The notes under the pieces are model-generated. The model searched no databases, was not told the DNA's origin, and worked only from the letters and a program-made list of their open reading frames with translations. Source: an uncultured Methylobacillus sp. (GTDB lineage: Bacteria > Pseudomonadota > Gammaproteobacteria > Burkholderiales > Methylophilaceae). From it: DNA of 64,000 nucleotides. Position 1 is the stretch's first letter. Every line of letters starts with the position of its first letter. Below, piece after piece: positions 1-9,223 of the stretch. Made by a program: the position numbers and the translations under genes. The stretch is taken from NCBI GenBank assembly GCA_946478865.1, contig CAMLDO010000007.1:23574-87573 (forward strand), in the 5' to 3' direction.

Positions 1-560
1 TGCTGCTCCAGCTGATCCAGCGTGCAAGGTTCGCCATAAGTCGCGATATAGCCGGGGCTTGCGAAGTTTTTCTGGATCATCTCACCCAGGCGGCGTACGA
101 CGAGACCCGAGTCTGAGAGCTCGCCTGTCCGTACCACACAGTCGTAGCCTTCGGCGATGAGGTCCACCCTCCGATCGGTACTACTGAGTTCCACCTGAAT
201 ATTAGGGTAGCGATTCAGAAATTCCGGCAGTTGGGGGATGACGAGATTGCGCGCCATAGGGTGCGACATATCTACGCGTATCATTCCTGTGATACGCGCA
301 TCGTCGCTCTGGAACAGACTCGTCAGCTCATCCACCTCGCCCAGCAGATGTTTGCTGCGTTCGTAGAACTGCTGTCCGTCCGGCGTCAGTTGTACTTTCC
401 GCGTCGTGCGGTGCAGTAGTTGAGTACCGAGCTGGTTTTCCAGTTGCTGTACCGCGTTGGAAACGCTGGCTTTCGGCAGCCCCAATTGATCCGCCGCTTG
501 CGTAAAGCTGGCCAGTTCCGCCACGCGGACAAAACGCTTGATTGCTTCTATCGTTTCCAT
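1..560 (-). CDS. LysR-family transcriptional regulator (C-terminus cut by window edge)
   Basis: Reading leftward from the ATG at 558-560 gives a protein starting METIEAIKRFVRVAELASF, the usual LysR winged helix-turn-helix (about residues 1-60), followed by the start of a substrate-binding domain. About 186 codons are visible and no stop is reached, so roughly 110 residues are missing from a normal 300-residue protein. It is divergent from the SDR reductase at 675, and a palindrome with a T-N11-A core (572-590) lies just upstream of its start. By family habit it should control itself and the reductase; the ligand is unknown. Start choice follows family alignment; a longer reading frame on this strand (328-600) is out of frame and not used. 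Confidence 0.9.
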   Translation of the reverse strand, partial: METIEAIKRFVRVAELASFTQAADQLGLPKASVSNAVQQLENQLGTQLLHRTTRKVQLTPDGQQFYERSKHLLGEVDELTSLFQSDDARITGMIRVDMSHPMARNLVIPQLPEFLNRYPNIQVELSSTDRRVDLIAEGYDCVVRTGELSDSGLVVRRLGEMIQKNFASPGYIATYGEPCTLDQLEQ

Positions 561-571
561 GGCCGTCCTTT

Positions 572-590
572 TGTTCATTTTTAGTGAACA
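572..590. promoter_or_regulatory. Probable LysR operator between the divergent LysR and SDR genes
   Basis: TGTTCA and TGAACA arms are separated by 7 bases and contain a T-N11-A core, the classical LysR box layout. It sits 12 bases upstream of the LysR start and about 85 bases before the SDR gene. Confidence 0.5.
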
Positions 591-674
591 GTTTAATCAT
601 TTACTCCCTGTTTATCATGGTTTCATTCGCAAATAACATGACGCCACGGTTCAACAACTTCAGGAGAGTTTGAA

Positions 675-1433
675 ATGACGCAAAAGATAGCTTTGATTAC
701 CGGCGGCAGCCGGGGGCTCGGCAGAAATACCGCTCTGGCAATGGCCGCTCGGGGGATTGACGTGATCTTGACTTACCAGAGCAAGCAAGCCGCTGCGGAG
801 GCCGTGGTGGCTGAAATCACTGCGCTGGGACGCAATGCCGTGGCCTTGCAACTGGATGTGGCCGAGGCATCGCGCTTCAGCCAGTTTGCAGAAGAAGTGA
901 AAGCGGTCCTTAAAGCGAACTGGCAAAGGGAGAGCTTCGATTATCTGATCAATAATGCCGGCACCGGCATTCATGCGCCTTTCGCGGAGACCACGGAGCA
1001 GCAGTTCGACGATATGGTCAACATTCATCTGAAATCCGTGTTTTTCCTCACGCAGAAGCTGTTGCCGCTGCTCAACAATGGCGGGCGCATCGTCAATATT
1101 TCCAGCGGCCTCGCCCGCTTTGCCCTGCCCGGCTATAGCGCCTATGCGGCGATGAAAGGCGGCATCGAAGTGCTGACGCGCTACATGGCGAAAGAACTGG
1201 GTGCGCGTGGCATTGCGGTCAATACCGTTGCGCCCGGCGCGATCGAGACGGATTTCGGCAACGGCTTGGTGCGCGACAACAAAGACGTGAATGCCTTTGT
1301 CGCTTCGCAAACGGCATTGGGCCGGGTGGGTGTGCCGGATGACATCGGCCCGATGATCGCCTCGCTGTTGTCCGAAGATAATCGCTGGGTGAATGCACAG
1401 CGCATCGAGGTTTCAGGCGGCATGCTAATTTGA
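675..1433 (+). CDS. SDR-family NAD(P)-dependent oxidoreductase
   Basis: A 252-residue classical short-chain dehydrogenase/reductase. The glycine-rich nucleotide motif TGGSRGLG is at residues 9-16, NNAG at 93-96, the catalytic serine region NISS at 141-144 and the Tyr157-x3-Lys161 pair follows. Length is normal. A GGAGAG ribosome site precedes the ATG. The cofactor is probably NADP because a basic residue (Arg13) sits in the glycine motif, but this is inference. It is divergent from a LysR regulator that probably controls it. Substrate cannot be told from sequence; many such pairs reduce carbonyl compounds or quinones. Confidence 0.92.
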   Translation: MTQKIALITGGSRGLGRNTALAMAARGIDVILTYQSKQAAAEAVVAEITALGRNAVALQLDVAEASRFSQFAEEVKAVLKANWQRESFDYLINNAGTGIHAPFAETTEQQFDDMVNIHLKSVFFLTQKLLPLLNNGGRIVNISSGLARFALPGYSAYAAMKGGIEVLTRYMAKELGARGIAVNTVAPGAIETDFGNGLVRDNKDVNAFVASQTALGRVGVPDDIGPMIASLLSEDNRWVNAQRIEVSGGMLI

Positions 1434-1442
1434 GCGGACTAT

Positions 1443-1552
1443 TAATCGCGCCATCCGGCCGGTACCGAGTGCCTGGGTCATAGAAAACGCATAGCGCAAA
1501 ACGATACCTTCCAGCGTTGGCGGGCCTATGACCCTTTCGTCATGCGTGCCAG
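1443..1552 (-). pseudogene. Fragment of an NAD-dependent epimerase/reductase gene
   Basis: On the minus strand this stretch reads GTHDERVIGPPTLEGIVLRY, which aligns with GAHDEKVISSPTLEGVVLRY in the intact reductase gene at 15020-15925. The DNA agreement is strong, with 23 identical bases in the part matching 15362-15384. After LRY the frame is lost, so only about 35 codons of homology survive with at least one frame change. The left-pointing LysR gene ends inside this fragment: its last codons and stop lie in the homologous segment. It is best read as the remnant of a second, related reductase gene that was deleted. Confidence 0.75.
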
Positions 1553-2436
1553 TTACCCAATACCTCGACCACATGATCCACAAAGCAGGTAATCCGTGCG
1601 GCTAGCGCGGTATTGCGATAGTAGACCGCGTTGATCGACTGGCGCACGTCCAGCGTCTGCTCGGGGAATAGCTGCACCAGCTTGCCGCTGCGACGATCCT
1701 CGTGCGTCATGAAGTCCGACAGGCAGACGATTCCCAAGCCCATTAAAGCCATATGGCGCAGTGTTTCGCCGCTGGAGGAGGCAATCGTTGGCTGGATGCG
1801 CAGAGTGTTGCCGTCCGCGTCTCTCAACGGCCAGTCGTTCAGCGTCTCGGGCTGGGTGAAGCCCAACAGCGCATGCTGCGCGAGCTGGGCTGGTTCGACC
1901 GGCGTGCCGTGACGCTTTAGATACGCGGGGCTGGCGAACACCCGTATACGGCTAGTGCCCACAGGCGTGGCATGCAAAGTGGAGTCTTTCAGCGGCCCGA
2001 TACGAAACGCTACGTCGGTGCGCTTTTCGATCAGATCAATGATGCCTTCGTTCGAATTCAGCTCCAGCTCCACCTCGGGATAGCGCGCGCGAAAGCCTTC
2101 AATCAGCGGCACGAGCACATGCAGCATGAAGGGTGTGGCCGCATCGACCCGCAGCCGCCCCGCCGGGCGCATGCGTCTCGCGGCCATCTGTTCCTCGGCT
2201 TCATCGACCGAGATCAGAATGGCGCGGGCATGCTGCAAGAAGGCTGCGCCTTCCTCGGTCAGCTCCAGCCGCCGTGTCGTGCGGCGCAACAGGGTGGTCT
2301 GCAGCTTTTCTTCCAACCGGCCCAGGGTGCGGCTAGTCGCCGAGATCGTCAGTCCGAGGACTTCCGAAGCGGCGGTGATCGAGCCCGTATCCACGACCGC
2401 CACAAAGGCCTGCAATTCATCGAGGGTGGTTTTCAT
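1540..2436 (-). CDS. LysR-family transcriptional regulator
   Basis: A 298-residue LysR protein, full length: helix-turn-helix at about residues 1-60 (MKTTLDELQAFVAVVDTGSI) and an effector-binding domain from about 90. It is divergent from the MFS exporter at 2662, its likely target together with the aldo-keto reductase behind it. A 17-base palindrome at 2438-2454 starts immediately upstream of the ATG, so self-regulation is likely. The C-terminus (GNWHA) runs into a decayed reductase fragment, so its last residues and stop may not be the ancestral ones. Confidence 0.92.
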   Translation of the reverse strand: MKTTLDELQAFVAVVDTGSITAASEVLGLTISATSRTLGRLEEKLQTTLLRRTTRRLELTEEGAAFLQHARAILISVDEAEEQMAARRMRPAGRLRVDAATPFMLHVLVPLIEGFRARYPEVELELNSNEGIIDLIEKRTDVAFRIGPLKDSTLHATPVGTSRIRVFASPAYLKRHGTPVEPAQLAQHALLGFTQPETLNDWPLRDADGNTLRIQPTIASSSGETLRHMALMGLGIVCLSDFMTHEDRRSGKLVQLFPEQTLDVRQSINAVYYRNTALAARITCFVDHVVEVLGNWHA

Positions 2437-2437
2437 T

Positions 2438-2454
2438 ATTGAATTTTAATCAAT
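2438..2454. promoter_or_regulatory. Palindrome next to LysR start, probable operator
   Basis: ATTGA-N7-TCAAT with a T-N11-A core, directly abutting the ATG of the LysR gene. Binding here would block the regulator's own translation start region. Confidence 0.45.
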
Positions 2455-2661
2455 AGATTTTGTTTAATACAGGGCTTAATCAGCAAATATAAACCCCGCA
2501 TACTGCGATCCATTGAAAACCTCACTGGATTACAACCATGTCTCTCCCCCTGCCTGCCACTTGGCCTTCACGCGCCATATCGGAGCAACTAGCCCGGCTT
2601 TGATGCCAGACGCTTGCCCATTCTTTTCATTTTCAACGATTCCATTCAAAGAGAAGCTACG

Positions 2662-3840
2662 ATGAAATCCTCTGCTGCTTTGTTCGCCCTGGCCATAGGC
2701 GCATTTGCCATCGGCACTACCGAATTCACCCCCATGGGCCTGCTGCCTGTGATCGCCGACGGCGTACAGGTCAACATCCCAACCGCAGGCATGCTGATCT
2801 CCGCGTATGCGGTGGGCGTCTTGGTCGGTGCACCGGTGATGACCTTGCTGTTCAGCCGTTTCGGCAAGCGTGCGGCGCTGATGTCGCTGATGCTCATCTT
2901 CACCGTCGGCAACCTGCTGTCGGCGTTCGCTCCGAGTTACACGACCCTGCTGCTGTCGCGCCTCATCACCAGCCTCAACCACGGCGCCTTCTTCGGAATC
3001 GGGGCCGTGGTGGCCGCCAGTGTCGTGCCCAGGGAGAAGCAGGCCAGCGCCATTGCGGCCATGTTCATGGGCCTGACCGTGGCCAATATCGGTGGCGTGC
3101 CAGCGGCGACCTGGATCGGACAGCAGGTGGGCTGGCGCACGGCGTTCGGCGCCACGGCTGTGCTGGGTCTGATCACCATCGCCGCGCTGTGGCTGGCACT
3201 GCCCAAGGGCGAGGCCGGTACGCGTCCGAACGTGCGCCGCGAGTTGAAGGTGCTCACGCGCCCCGAGGTATTGCTGGCGATGGGCACGACGGTACTGGGT
3301 TCTGGTGCGATGTTCGCGCTCTACACTTACGTGGCGCCTATGCTGGCTGATATCACCCATGCCAGCCCGAGTTTCGTGGCCTTCGCCCTGGTGCTGATCG
3401 GCATCGGCTTCACGCTGGGCAACAGCCTTGGCGGCCGCTTGGCCGACTGGTCGCTGGATGGCGCCACCAAGCTCATTCTCGCGGCGCTTGCCATCGTCAT
3501 GCTCGCGCTGCCGCTGGTGATGACCACCCATATCGGCGCGGCCCTCGGGCTCGTGGTCTGGGGCGCTGCCGCCTTCGGCATCGTGCCGCCGGTGCAGATG
3601 CGCGTCATGCAGGCAGCAGCTCAGGCGCCCGGTCTGGCTTCGTCCGTCAACATTGGCGCGTTCAACCTGGGTAATGCGCTTGGCGCCGCTCTGGGTGGCT
3701 TCGTCATCAGCCAGGGCCTGGGTTATGCAGCGGTGCCGCTCGCCGGAGCTGCGCTGGCGACCAGTGGTCTGGCTTTGGTCTGGCTCGGCAACACCAGACG
3801 CAGTTGCGGCTCGATTTCTTCCGCCTCTTCTTCTATCTGA
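2662..3840 (+). CDS. MFS transporter, AraJ-like drug/sugar exporter family
   Basis: A 392-residue membrane protein with about 12 hydrophobic segments. The N-terminus (SSAALFALAIGAFAIGTTEF) and the TEFTPMGLLP stretch are characteristic of the DHA1/AraJ group of proton-driven exporters, and SRFGKR after the second helix is the loop 2-3 signature. The ATG at 2662 is chosen over an in-frame start 16 codons upstream because family members begin with this short N-terminus. The aldo-keto reductase follows after 15 bases, so the two probably share a transcript controlled by the divergent LysR. The exported compound is unknown. Confidence 0.9.
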   Translation: MKSSAALFALAIGAFAIGTTEFTPMGLLPVIADGVQVNIPTAGMLISAYAVGVLVGAPVMTLLFSRFGKRAALMSLMLIFTVGNLLSAFAPSYTTLLLSRLITSLNHGAFFGIGAVVAASVVPREKQASAIAAMFMGLTVANIGGVPAATWIGQQVGWRTAFGATAVLGLITIAALWLALPKGEAGTRPNVRRELKVLTRPEVLLAMGTTVLGSGAMFALYTYVAPMLADITHASPSFVAFALVLIGIGFTLGNSLGGRLADWSLDGATKLILAALAIVMLALPLVMTTHIGAALGLVVWGAAAFGIVPPVQMRVMQAAAQAPGLASSVNIGAFNLGNALGAALGGFVISQGLGYAAVPLAGAALATSGLALVWLGNTRRSCGSISSASSSI

Positions 3841-3855
3841 TCAAGGAGTTTTTTC

Positions 3856-4662
3856 ATGAGCAACATCCCTTCTTTTGGCGTCGGCACCTTCCGCCTGACG
3901 GGCCAGACGGTGATCGATTCGGTTCGTAATGCACTGGATGTGGGCTATCGCGCCATCGACACGGCGCAGATCTATGGCAATGAGGCCGAAGTCGGCCAGG
4001 CCATTGCAGAGAGCGGCGTAAAGCGCTCAGAGCTGTTCGTCACCACCAAAATCTGGACCGACAACTATGCCAAAGCGAAGCTCGTGCCCAGCCTGCGCGA
4101 CAGTCTGAAGAAGCTGCGCACCGACTATGTGGATCTGACCCTGATCCACTGGCCTGCACCCGGCAATGGGATAGAACTGCCCGAGTACATGACCGCACTG
4201 GCCGAGGCCAAGGCCCTGGGGCTGACCCGCCAGATCGGCATTTCCAACTTCAATATCGAGCTGACCAGGCAAGCCATCGCCGCCATCGGCAAAGGCGAGA
4301 TCGCCACTAACCAGATCGAGCTGAGCCCCTATCTGCAGAGCCACAAACTGACGGCCTTCCTCAAGGAGCAAGGCATTGCCGTAACCTCGTACATGACCCT
4401 GGCCTACGGCAAGGTGCTGAAGGACCCAGTGCTGGCCAAGATCGCGAGCAAACACCAGGCCACGGTGGCGCAGGTGGCGCTGGCCTGGGCACTACAGCTG
4501 GGCTACGCGGTGATTCCGTCCTCGACCAAGCGCGAGAACCTGGCCAGCAACCTATTGGCTCGCGATCTGAAGCTGGATGCCGATGACATGAAACTGATCG
4601 CCGCGCTGGAGCGCAACGGCCGCGAGGTCAGCCCCGAGGGTCTGGCTCCGGTATGGGATTGA
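3856..4662 (+). CDS. dkgB: Aldo/keto reductase, 2,5-diketo-D-gluconate reductase B type
   Basis: A 268-residue protein very close to E. coli DkgB in length and sequence, from [10 protein letters not shown] at the start to [11 protein letters not shown] at the end. The AKR catalytic tetrad is visible: Asp35, Tyr40, Lys65 and His98 (in LTLIHWP). SSTKRENL near the C-terminus is the NADPH phosphate-binding motif. The family reduces 2,5-diketogluconate and small aldehydes such as methylglyoxal with NADPH in the cytoplasm. A strong AAGGAG ribosome site precedes the ATG, 15 bases after the MFS gene. Confidence 0.93.
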   Translation: MSNIPSFGVGTFRLTGQTVIDSVRNALDVGYRAIDTAQIYGNEAEVGQAIAESGVKRSELFVTTKIWTDNYAKAKLVPSLRDSLKKLRTDYVDLTLIHWPAPGNGIELPEYMTALAEAKALGLTRQIGISNFNIELTRQAIAAIGKGEIATNQIELSPYLQSHKLTAFLKEQGIAVTSYMTLAYGKVLKDPVLAKIASKHQATVAQVALAWALQLGYAVIPSSTKRENLASNLLARDLKLDADDMKLIAALERNGREVSPEGLAPVWD

Positions 4663-4681
4663 GGAATAATCGCCCTGCTCC

Positions 4682-4714
4682 CCCACCCCTCTCTCGTCTG
4701 TGAGAGAGGGTGGG
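4682..4714. terminator. Hairpin after dkgB
   Basis: CCACCC/CTCTCTC pairs with GAGAGAG/GGTGG around a short loop with one bulge. There is no T-run, so termination is possible but weakly supported. Confidence 0.4.
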
Positions 4715-4775
4715 CTACATCCACGCCGTGGATCACAACAACCACTTGCGCCGTGGTATTTTTTTGAATAATATG

Positions 4776-4805
4776 TACGGAACCGTACTATCAACAACCG
4801 TACCA
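4776..4805. promoter_or_regulatory. MarR operator overlapping the marR promoter
   Basis: GTACGG-AA-CCGTAC (4776-4789) is a perfect palindrome, and a further half site ACCGTACC lies at 4798-4805, touching the MarR start codon. The first ten bases recur upstream of the efflux operon at 5332. Confidence 0.65.
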
Positions 4806-4806
4806 A

Positions 4807-5310
4807 ATGCTCCTGCTCAAAGAACTGCCCACTTCCAAAAGCCTCGAGAAATTCGTCTTGAGGTATCCGGACGCCGACATCAAGGCGATCTCGGACTTCG
4901 TCAGTTTGTTACGCGCATTCTCCGATGTATCCGACTCACTGGATAAGCTGCTGGCCAAGCACGGCCTGCTGCAAGGTCGCTGGTGGGTACTGGTGCTGCT
5001 GATGCGGCAGGAGGACCTGACTTCTTCCCCTTCCGACCTTGCGGGCAAAGCCGGGGTGACCAAGGCGACCATGACGGGCTTTATCGACGGGCTGGAGCGC
5101 GAGGGCCTGGTGCAGCGGATGATGGACGAGAACGACCGTCGCAAGTTTCTCATCCGCATGACGCCGCTCGGCCAGCAAAAGCTGGATGAAGTGATGCCGG
5201 ATTACTACTCCCGCGTGAAGGCTCTCATGTCCGTGCTGGACGATGCCCAGCGCGACACCCTGGTCGAGAACGCCAGAATTCTGGCGAGCAATCTCGACAC
5301 GATGAAGTAG
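4807..5310 (+). CDS. MarR-family transcriptional regulator
   Basis: A 167-residue winged-helix protein. The recognition part LAGKAGVTKATMTGFIDGLE and the wing MMDENDRRKFLIRMTPLG are typical of MarR. It lies directly upstream of, and on the same strand as, a four-gene efflux operon (38-base gap to the outer-membrane gene), the usual arrangement of a local repressor released by aromatic compounds. Operator-like repeats flank it on both sides. The ATG has no convincing ribosome site, consistent with a start tucked against the operator. Confidence 0.9.
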   Translation: MLLLKELPTSKSLEKFVLRYPDADIKAISDFVSLLRAFSDVSDSLDKLLAKHGLLQGRWWVLVLLMRQEDLTSSPSDLAGKAGVTKATMTGFIDGLEREGLVQRMMDENDRRKFLIRMTPLGQQKLDEVMPDYYSRVKALMSVLDDAQRDTLVENARILASNLDTMK

Positions 5311-5331
5311 GCAAATTTTTTTGATCAATTA

Positions 5332-5341
5332 GTACGGAACC
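5332..5341. promoter_or_regulatory. Second MarR operator half, before the efflux operon
   Basis: GTACGGAACC repeats exactly the left ten bases of the 4776 palindrome and ends seven bases before the outer-membrane gene's start. Confidence 0.55.
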
Positions 5342-5348
5342 AAACAAA

Positions 5349-6830
5349 ATGCCGGCCGCGCTGTATAAGGAACGTCCCAGTCGAAACCCGCTAATAGCTC
5401 TCGTCTACGGAGCTGCATTGGCGCTGGCTGGCTGCATGAGCGTGCCCGCCATTCATCCCAAGGCGCAAAGCCGCGAGCCCAATGCGCTGGATGCAGGCAA
5501 GACGATCACCTCCGCGCAGACCATCGAATGGCCGCATGAGGATTGGTGGACCGGCTATCGCGACCCGCAACTCGATGGCTTGATGGAAACGGCGCTGAAA
5601 GACAGCCCGACCCTGCACATGGCCGAAGCACGCGTGGAGCTCGCCAAATCCTATGCCGCCGGCATGCATGCGGAAATGCTGCCCAATATCAGCGGCGACA
5701 CCTCCATCAGCCGGGAACGCTTCACCGCGCTGCAATTCATCCCGCCGCCGTGGGCTGGTAATACTGATTGGAATAACAGGACGGCGATTTCCATGTCCTA
5801 CGACCTTGATTTGTGGGGGCGGCAGGAGCATCTCTGGAAAGGCTCGGTGGGCGAAGTACGCGCAACAGCGGCGGAAGCGCAACAGGTCAAGCTGGAGATC
5901 GTCACGGCCATCGTGCGGAGCTATGTGCGGCTATCGATGGAATATGCCTTGCGCGATATTGCCGAAAAGCGCCTGGCAGAAGTCGAAAAGCGCGTTTCCA
6001 TTGCCAAGCGTGGATTGAAAGCCGGCCTCGGGACCGGCATGCAAGTGAGCGAAGCGGAAACGGCGCTGCCGATGGCGCGTGCCTATATCGAAAGCATCGA
6101 CACCCATATCGCGCTCACCAAGAACCAATTGGCCGCGCTGGCCGGGCAAGGGCCGGGCGCAGGAGAAAAATTGAACCGGCCGAGCATCAAGCTCGAAACC
6201 GTGATCGGCTTGCCGGATACTCTGCCGGCCAATCTGGTCGGGCGCCGACCGGATATTCTCGCGCATCGCTGGCACGTGGAAGCGGCTGCGGAAAATATCG
6301 AAAGCGCCAAGGCTGCCTATTACCCGGATATCAACCTGCTGGCATTCGTCGGTTTTCAGGCGCTGGGCTTCGGCCAGCTGTTCAGCAGTGCTGCCGCGAT
6401 CGGCGGCTTCGGCCCGGCCATTTCGCTACCCCTCTTCGACGGGGGCCGCAGGAAAAGCAACCTCACCGGCAGAACCGCTGCCTACGACATGGCGGTGGAG
6501 CAGTACAACGCGGTGCTGGTGCAGGCGCTGCAGGACGTATCCGACCAGCTGGTCATCCTGCAATCCAACCAGAAGCAGCGCGCGGAGGCGCACCTATCCC
6601 TGGAACTGGCAGAAAAGGCGCACCGGCTCGCGCAACAGAGTTTTCAGGCCGGGCTGGACAACTACCAGCATGTACTCGACACCGAAGCGGCCGCATTGCG
6701 GCAGCAGGAAATCATGGTGCAACTGGAGGCCGAGCGGCAGGAAACCCATGCCGGGTTGATGCGCGCCTTGGGCGGCGGCGTCACCGACACTCTGCTACAG
6801 GCTGATGCGAAGAAGGAAGCCAAGCAGTGA
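5349..6830 (+). CDS. Efflux outer-membrane lipoprotein, NodT/OprM family
   Basis: A 493-residue outer-membrane factor with a lipoprotein signal; the lipobox LAGC places the lipidated cysteine near residue 29. Two OEP repeats follow. The family forms a trimeric channel of beta-barrel and alpha-tunnel that carries exported compounds out of the periplasm. Its stop overlaps the GTG start of the FUSC pump (GTGA), so translation is coupled. Together with the FUSC, DUF1656 and HlyD genes it builds a complete export route across both membranes. Confidence 0.92.
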   Translation: MPAALYKERPSRNPLIALVYGAALALAGCMSVPAIHPKAQSREPNALDAGKTITSAQTIEWPHEDWWTGYRDPQLDGLMETALKDSPTLHMAEARVELAKSYAAGMHAEMLPNISGDTSISRERFTALQFIPPPWAGNTDWNNRTAISMSYDLDLWGRQEHLWKGSVGEVRATAAEAQQVKLEIVTAIVRSYVRLSMEYALRDIAEKRLAEVEKRVSIAKRGLKAGLGTGMQVSEAETALPMARAYIESIDTHIALTKNQLAALAGQGPGAGEKLNRPSIKLETVIGLPDTLPANLVGRRPDILAHRWHVEAAAENIESAKAAYYPDINLLAFVGFQALGFGQLFSSAAAIGGFGPAISLPLFDGGRRKSNLTGRTAAYDMAVEQYNAVLVQALQDVSDQLVILQSNQKQRAEAHLSLELAEKAHRLAQQSFQAGLDNYQHVLDTEAAALRQQEIMVQLEAERQETHAGLMRALGGGVTDTLLQADAKKEAKQ

Positions 6831-9025
6831 TCTCTTCGCTCAACATCAGCCCATCGAAGGGTCGATTAAAGCGGGCGCTGGTGCCCTGGCAGTCGCTATT
6901 GCGCGACTGGTGGCGCGAGGACGCACAAACCCTGATTTATATCGTCAAGGTCATCGCGGCCTGCTTGCTGGCCTTGTGGATTTCATTGCGGTTCGAGCTG
7001 GAACAGCCAAGAACCGCCATGCTCACGGTCGCCATCGTGATGCAGTCACGCACCGGCATGGTGTTCACCAAGAGCTACTACCGGCTCATCGGCACAACGG
7101 TTGGCATCACGGCATCTTTCGTACTGGTGGCGCTGTTCGCACAGGAGCGCGTGCTATTCCTGACTGCGATGGCGGTATGGGTCGGGTTCTGCACAGCCGG
7201 CTCCATGGTCTTTCGCAACCATCAGTCCTATGGTTTTGTGCTGGCCGGCTACACCATCTGCATCGTAGGTTTGCCTGCCGCCATGACCCCCGAACTGACC
7301 TTCGACATCGGCATGACGCGCATAGCGGAAATCATGGTCGGGCTGGTTTCCGCCACCATCGTGAGCGATCTCGTGTTTCCGCAGCGCATGTGGGACGTGT
7401 TGCTGGCCACGGTGCGCCGCCGCTTCAAGGACTTCTCCGACCTGATCGCAGCCTTGCCGGCCAGTACGAGCAAGCAGGGGCAGGCTCCTGGAGGCGCAGC
7501 CTTGCGTTTCGTCGGCGATGTGTTCGACGTGGAGAATTTCCGGGCTTCGGCCGCACTGGAAAACGACGCCTCGCGTGATCATAGACAGCGGCTCAGCCTG
7601 TTGAATGCCGAATTCATGGCGGCATCGACCAGCTTCCATGCCCTGGAACAGTTGCTACGCCGGCAACGCTACACCAGCCATCCGCGCGTGGCCGAGGCGC
7701 TGCTCATGGCCTTCCAGCCGCTGACCGGCGCACTGCAATACGACGGACGCAGCGTGCGAACCGAGGTCGAGGCTGAGATGATTTTGCAGCGCCTGCGCGA
7801 CTATCAGGCCGTCCTGCCCCAGCGTTTGGCAGCGCAGCGCCTGGAGTTGCAAGAGACCCTGACGGCTGAGGAGCGTCTCGATTTCGAAACCGGCGCGGAA
7901 TTGCTGCAGCGTTTTGCCGACGAACTCGTGGCATATGCCGGCACCTATGCTTCGCTGTCCGAGCAAGGGCATGTGCTGACAATCAAGGATGCCGACGAAC
8001 CCCCTCCCCGCCTGGGACTGCACATCGACCCGGTTGCCGTATCCCTGGCCGGCCTGCGCGGCACGTTGGCGCTGGGCGCAATGGCCTGTCTGTGGATCTT
8101 TGCCGATTGGCGTTCGGGGATCGAGGCGATTACCCTCGCTGTGATTACCAGCACCCTGTTTGCCACGGCCCAGAGTCCGGAACGCGCCATCAAGCAGTTC
8201 AGCCTGGGTGCGGTGATCGGCACGGTGCTGCTGTATATCGCCAACTTCAAGCTGCTGCCCTACGCACAGGGATTTACCATGCTGAGCCTGGCGTTGATCC
8301 CGGCGATTGCGATTGCCGCCTGGCTGACCACACGCCCCACGACAGCCCTGATCGGCGCCGGCGCATTCATCATTTTTCTGCTGCATATCGGTTTTAACAG
8401 CCTGTATAGCGCCAGCCCGGTTGCGTTCATGAACGATGCCATCGCCGATTTTCTCGCCATCGGCATGTCAGGGACGATGTATGCGCTGATCGACCTGAGC
8501 AACGGCCAGTGGTCGCATCAGCGCCTGGCAACCGCACTGCGTCAGCAAGTGGTATCGGCTTGCCGGGAAACCTTGCCGCAGCCTCGCGTGCACTTCGAAA
8601 GCCGCGCCCGCGACCTGATGCAGCGTGCCAAGGGTGGACGCCGCATCGCGAACGCACAGGACAAGGAACTGGTGGACTGGCTGTTCTCCACCCTCGAAAT
8701 CGGGTCTGCGGTGATCGAACTGCGCGAAGAAATGCGCGCGCTGACAGATGCCGAAGCCATCGCTGCCTTGGAAACCTGCTTGGAAACCATCGCAACCCTC
8801 TATGCCAAGCCGGATAGCGTTTCGCGCGCCGCCGCGCTCGAAGCGATTGCGAATGCGAGTGCCCTGCTCACTACCATCGACATGGTGTTCCGCATTGCAC
8901 CCACCCGGCGCCATGCGCTCATGACGACCTTGCATGCCTTGCGCAGCGCCCTGCTGGATGACGACAGCGTGCTGGCCCGCAAAGCTCCGCTGCCAGCAAT
9001 GAAGAAAGCCGACCATGCCGCGTGA
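6827..9025 (+). CDS. FUSC-family inner-membrane exporter
   Basis: A 732-residue protein with two blocks of membrane helices (about residues 40-185 and 395-545), each followed by a soluble part, the layout of the FUSC family (AaeB, fusaric acid resistance). These export aromatic carboxylic acids. The GTG start overlaps the preceding stop by four bases. Neighbouring DUF1656 and HlyD genes match the AaeX-AaeA partners of AaeB. Substrate specificity is not readable from sequence. Confidence 0.9.
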   Translation: MISSLNISPSKGRLKRALVPWQSLLRDWWREDAQTLIYIVKVIAACLLALWISLRFELEQPRTAMLTVAIVMQSRTGMVFTKSYYRLIGTTVGITASFVLVALFAQERVLFLTAMAVWVGFCTAGSMVFRNHQSYGFVLAGYTICIVGLPAAMTPELTFDIGMTRIAEIMVGLVSATIVSDLVFPQRMWDVLLATVRRRFKDFSDLIAALPASTSKQGQAPGGAALRFVGDVFDVENFRASAALENDASRDHRQRLSLLNAEFMAASTSFHALEQLLRRQRYTSHPRVAEALLMAFQPLTGALQYDGRSVRTEVEAEMILQRLRDYQAVLPQRLAAQRLELQETLTAEERLDFETGAELLQRFADELVAYAGTYASLSEQGHVLTIKDADEPPPRLGLHIDPVAVSLAGLRGTLALGAMACLWIFADWRSGIEAITLAVITSTLFATAQSPERAIKQFSLGAVIGTVLLYIANFKLLPYAQGFTMLSLALIPAIAIAAWLTTRPTTALIGAGAFIIFLLHIGFNSLYSASPVAFMNDAIADFLAIGMSGTMYALIDLSNGQWSHQRLATALRQQVVSACRETLPQPRVHFESRARDLMQRAKGGRRIANAQDKELVDWLFSTLEIGSAVIELREEMRALTDAEAIAALETCLETIATLYAKPDSVSRAAALEAIANASALLTTIDMVFRIAPTRRHALMTTLHALRSALLDDDSVLARKAPLPAMKKADHAA

Positions 9026-9212
9026 GCTCGCATTATTCGATGCATTGATTCCAACCATTTTGCTGGCGCTTGTCACCGCGGCATTGGTTTCATGGATGCT
9101 GGACTGGCTGTTTGCGCGCTACCGGATTTATCGCCTGATCTGGTATCCCGCGCTTTTTAGAATCTCCCTGTTCGCCTGCCTGTTCGCGGCGTTCGGGCTG
9201 GCGATTTATTGA
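9015..9212 (+). CDS. DUF1656 small membrane protein (AaeX-like)
   Basis: 65 residues with two hydrophobic segments (about 10-30 and 45-63) and the family's cytoplasmic RYRIYRLIWYP stretch. It overlaps the FUSC gene by 11 bases. DUF1656 proteins almost always lie between a FUSC pump and its HlyD adaptor, as here; their exact role is not established. Confidence 0.88.
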   Translation: MPRELALFDALIPTILLALVTAALVSWMLDWLFARYRIYRLIWYPALFRISLFACLFAAFGLAIY

Positions 9213-9223
9213 TTGAGGTGGGT

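Noticed and set aside
2530..3531. 333-codon minus-strand frame opposite the MFS transporter
   Set aside because: Low-complexity His/Gln/Gly/Arg product without any fold, opposite a clear membrane transporter.
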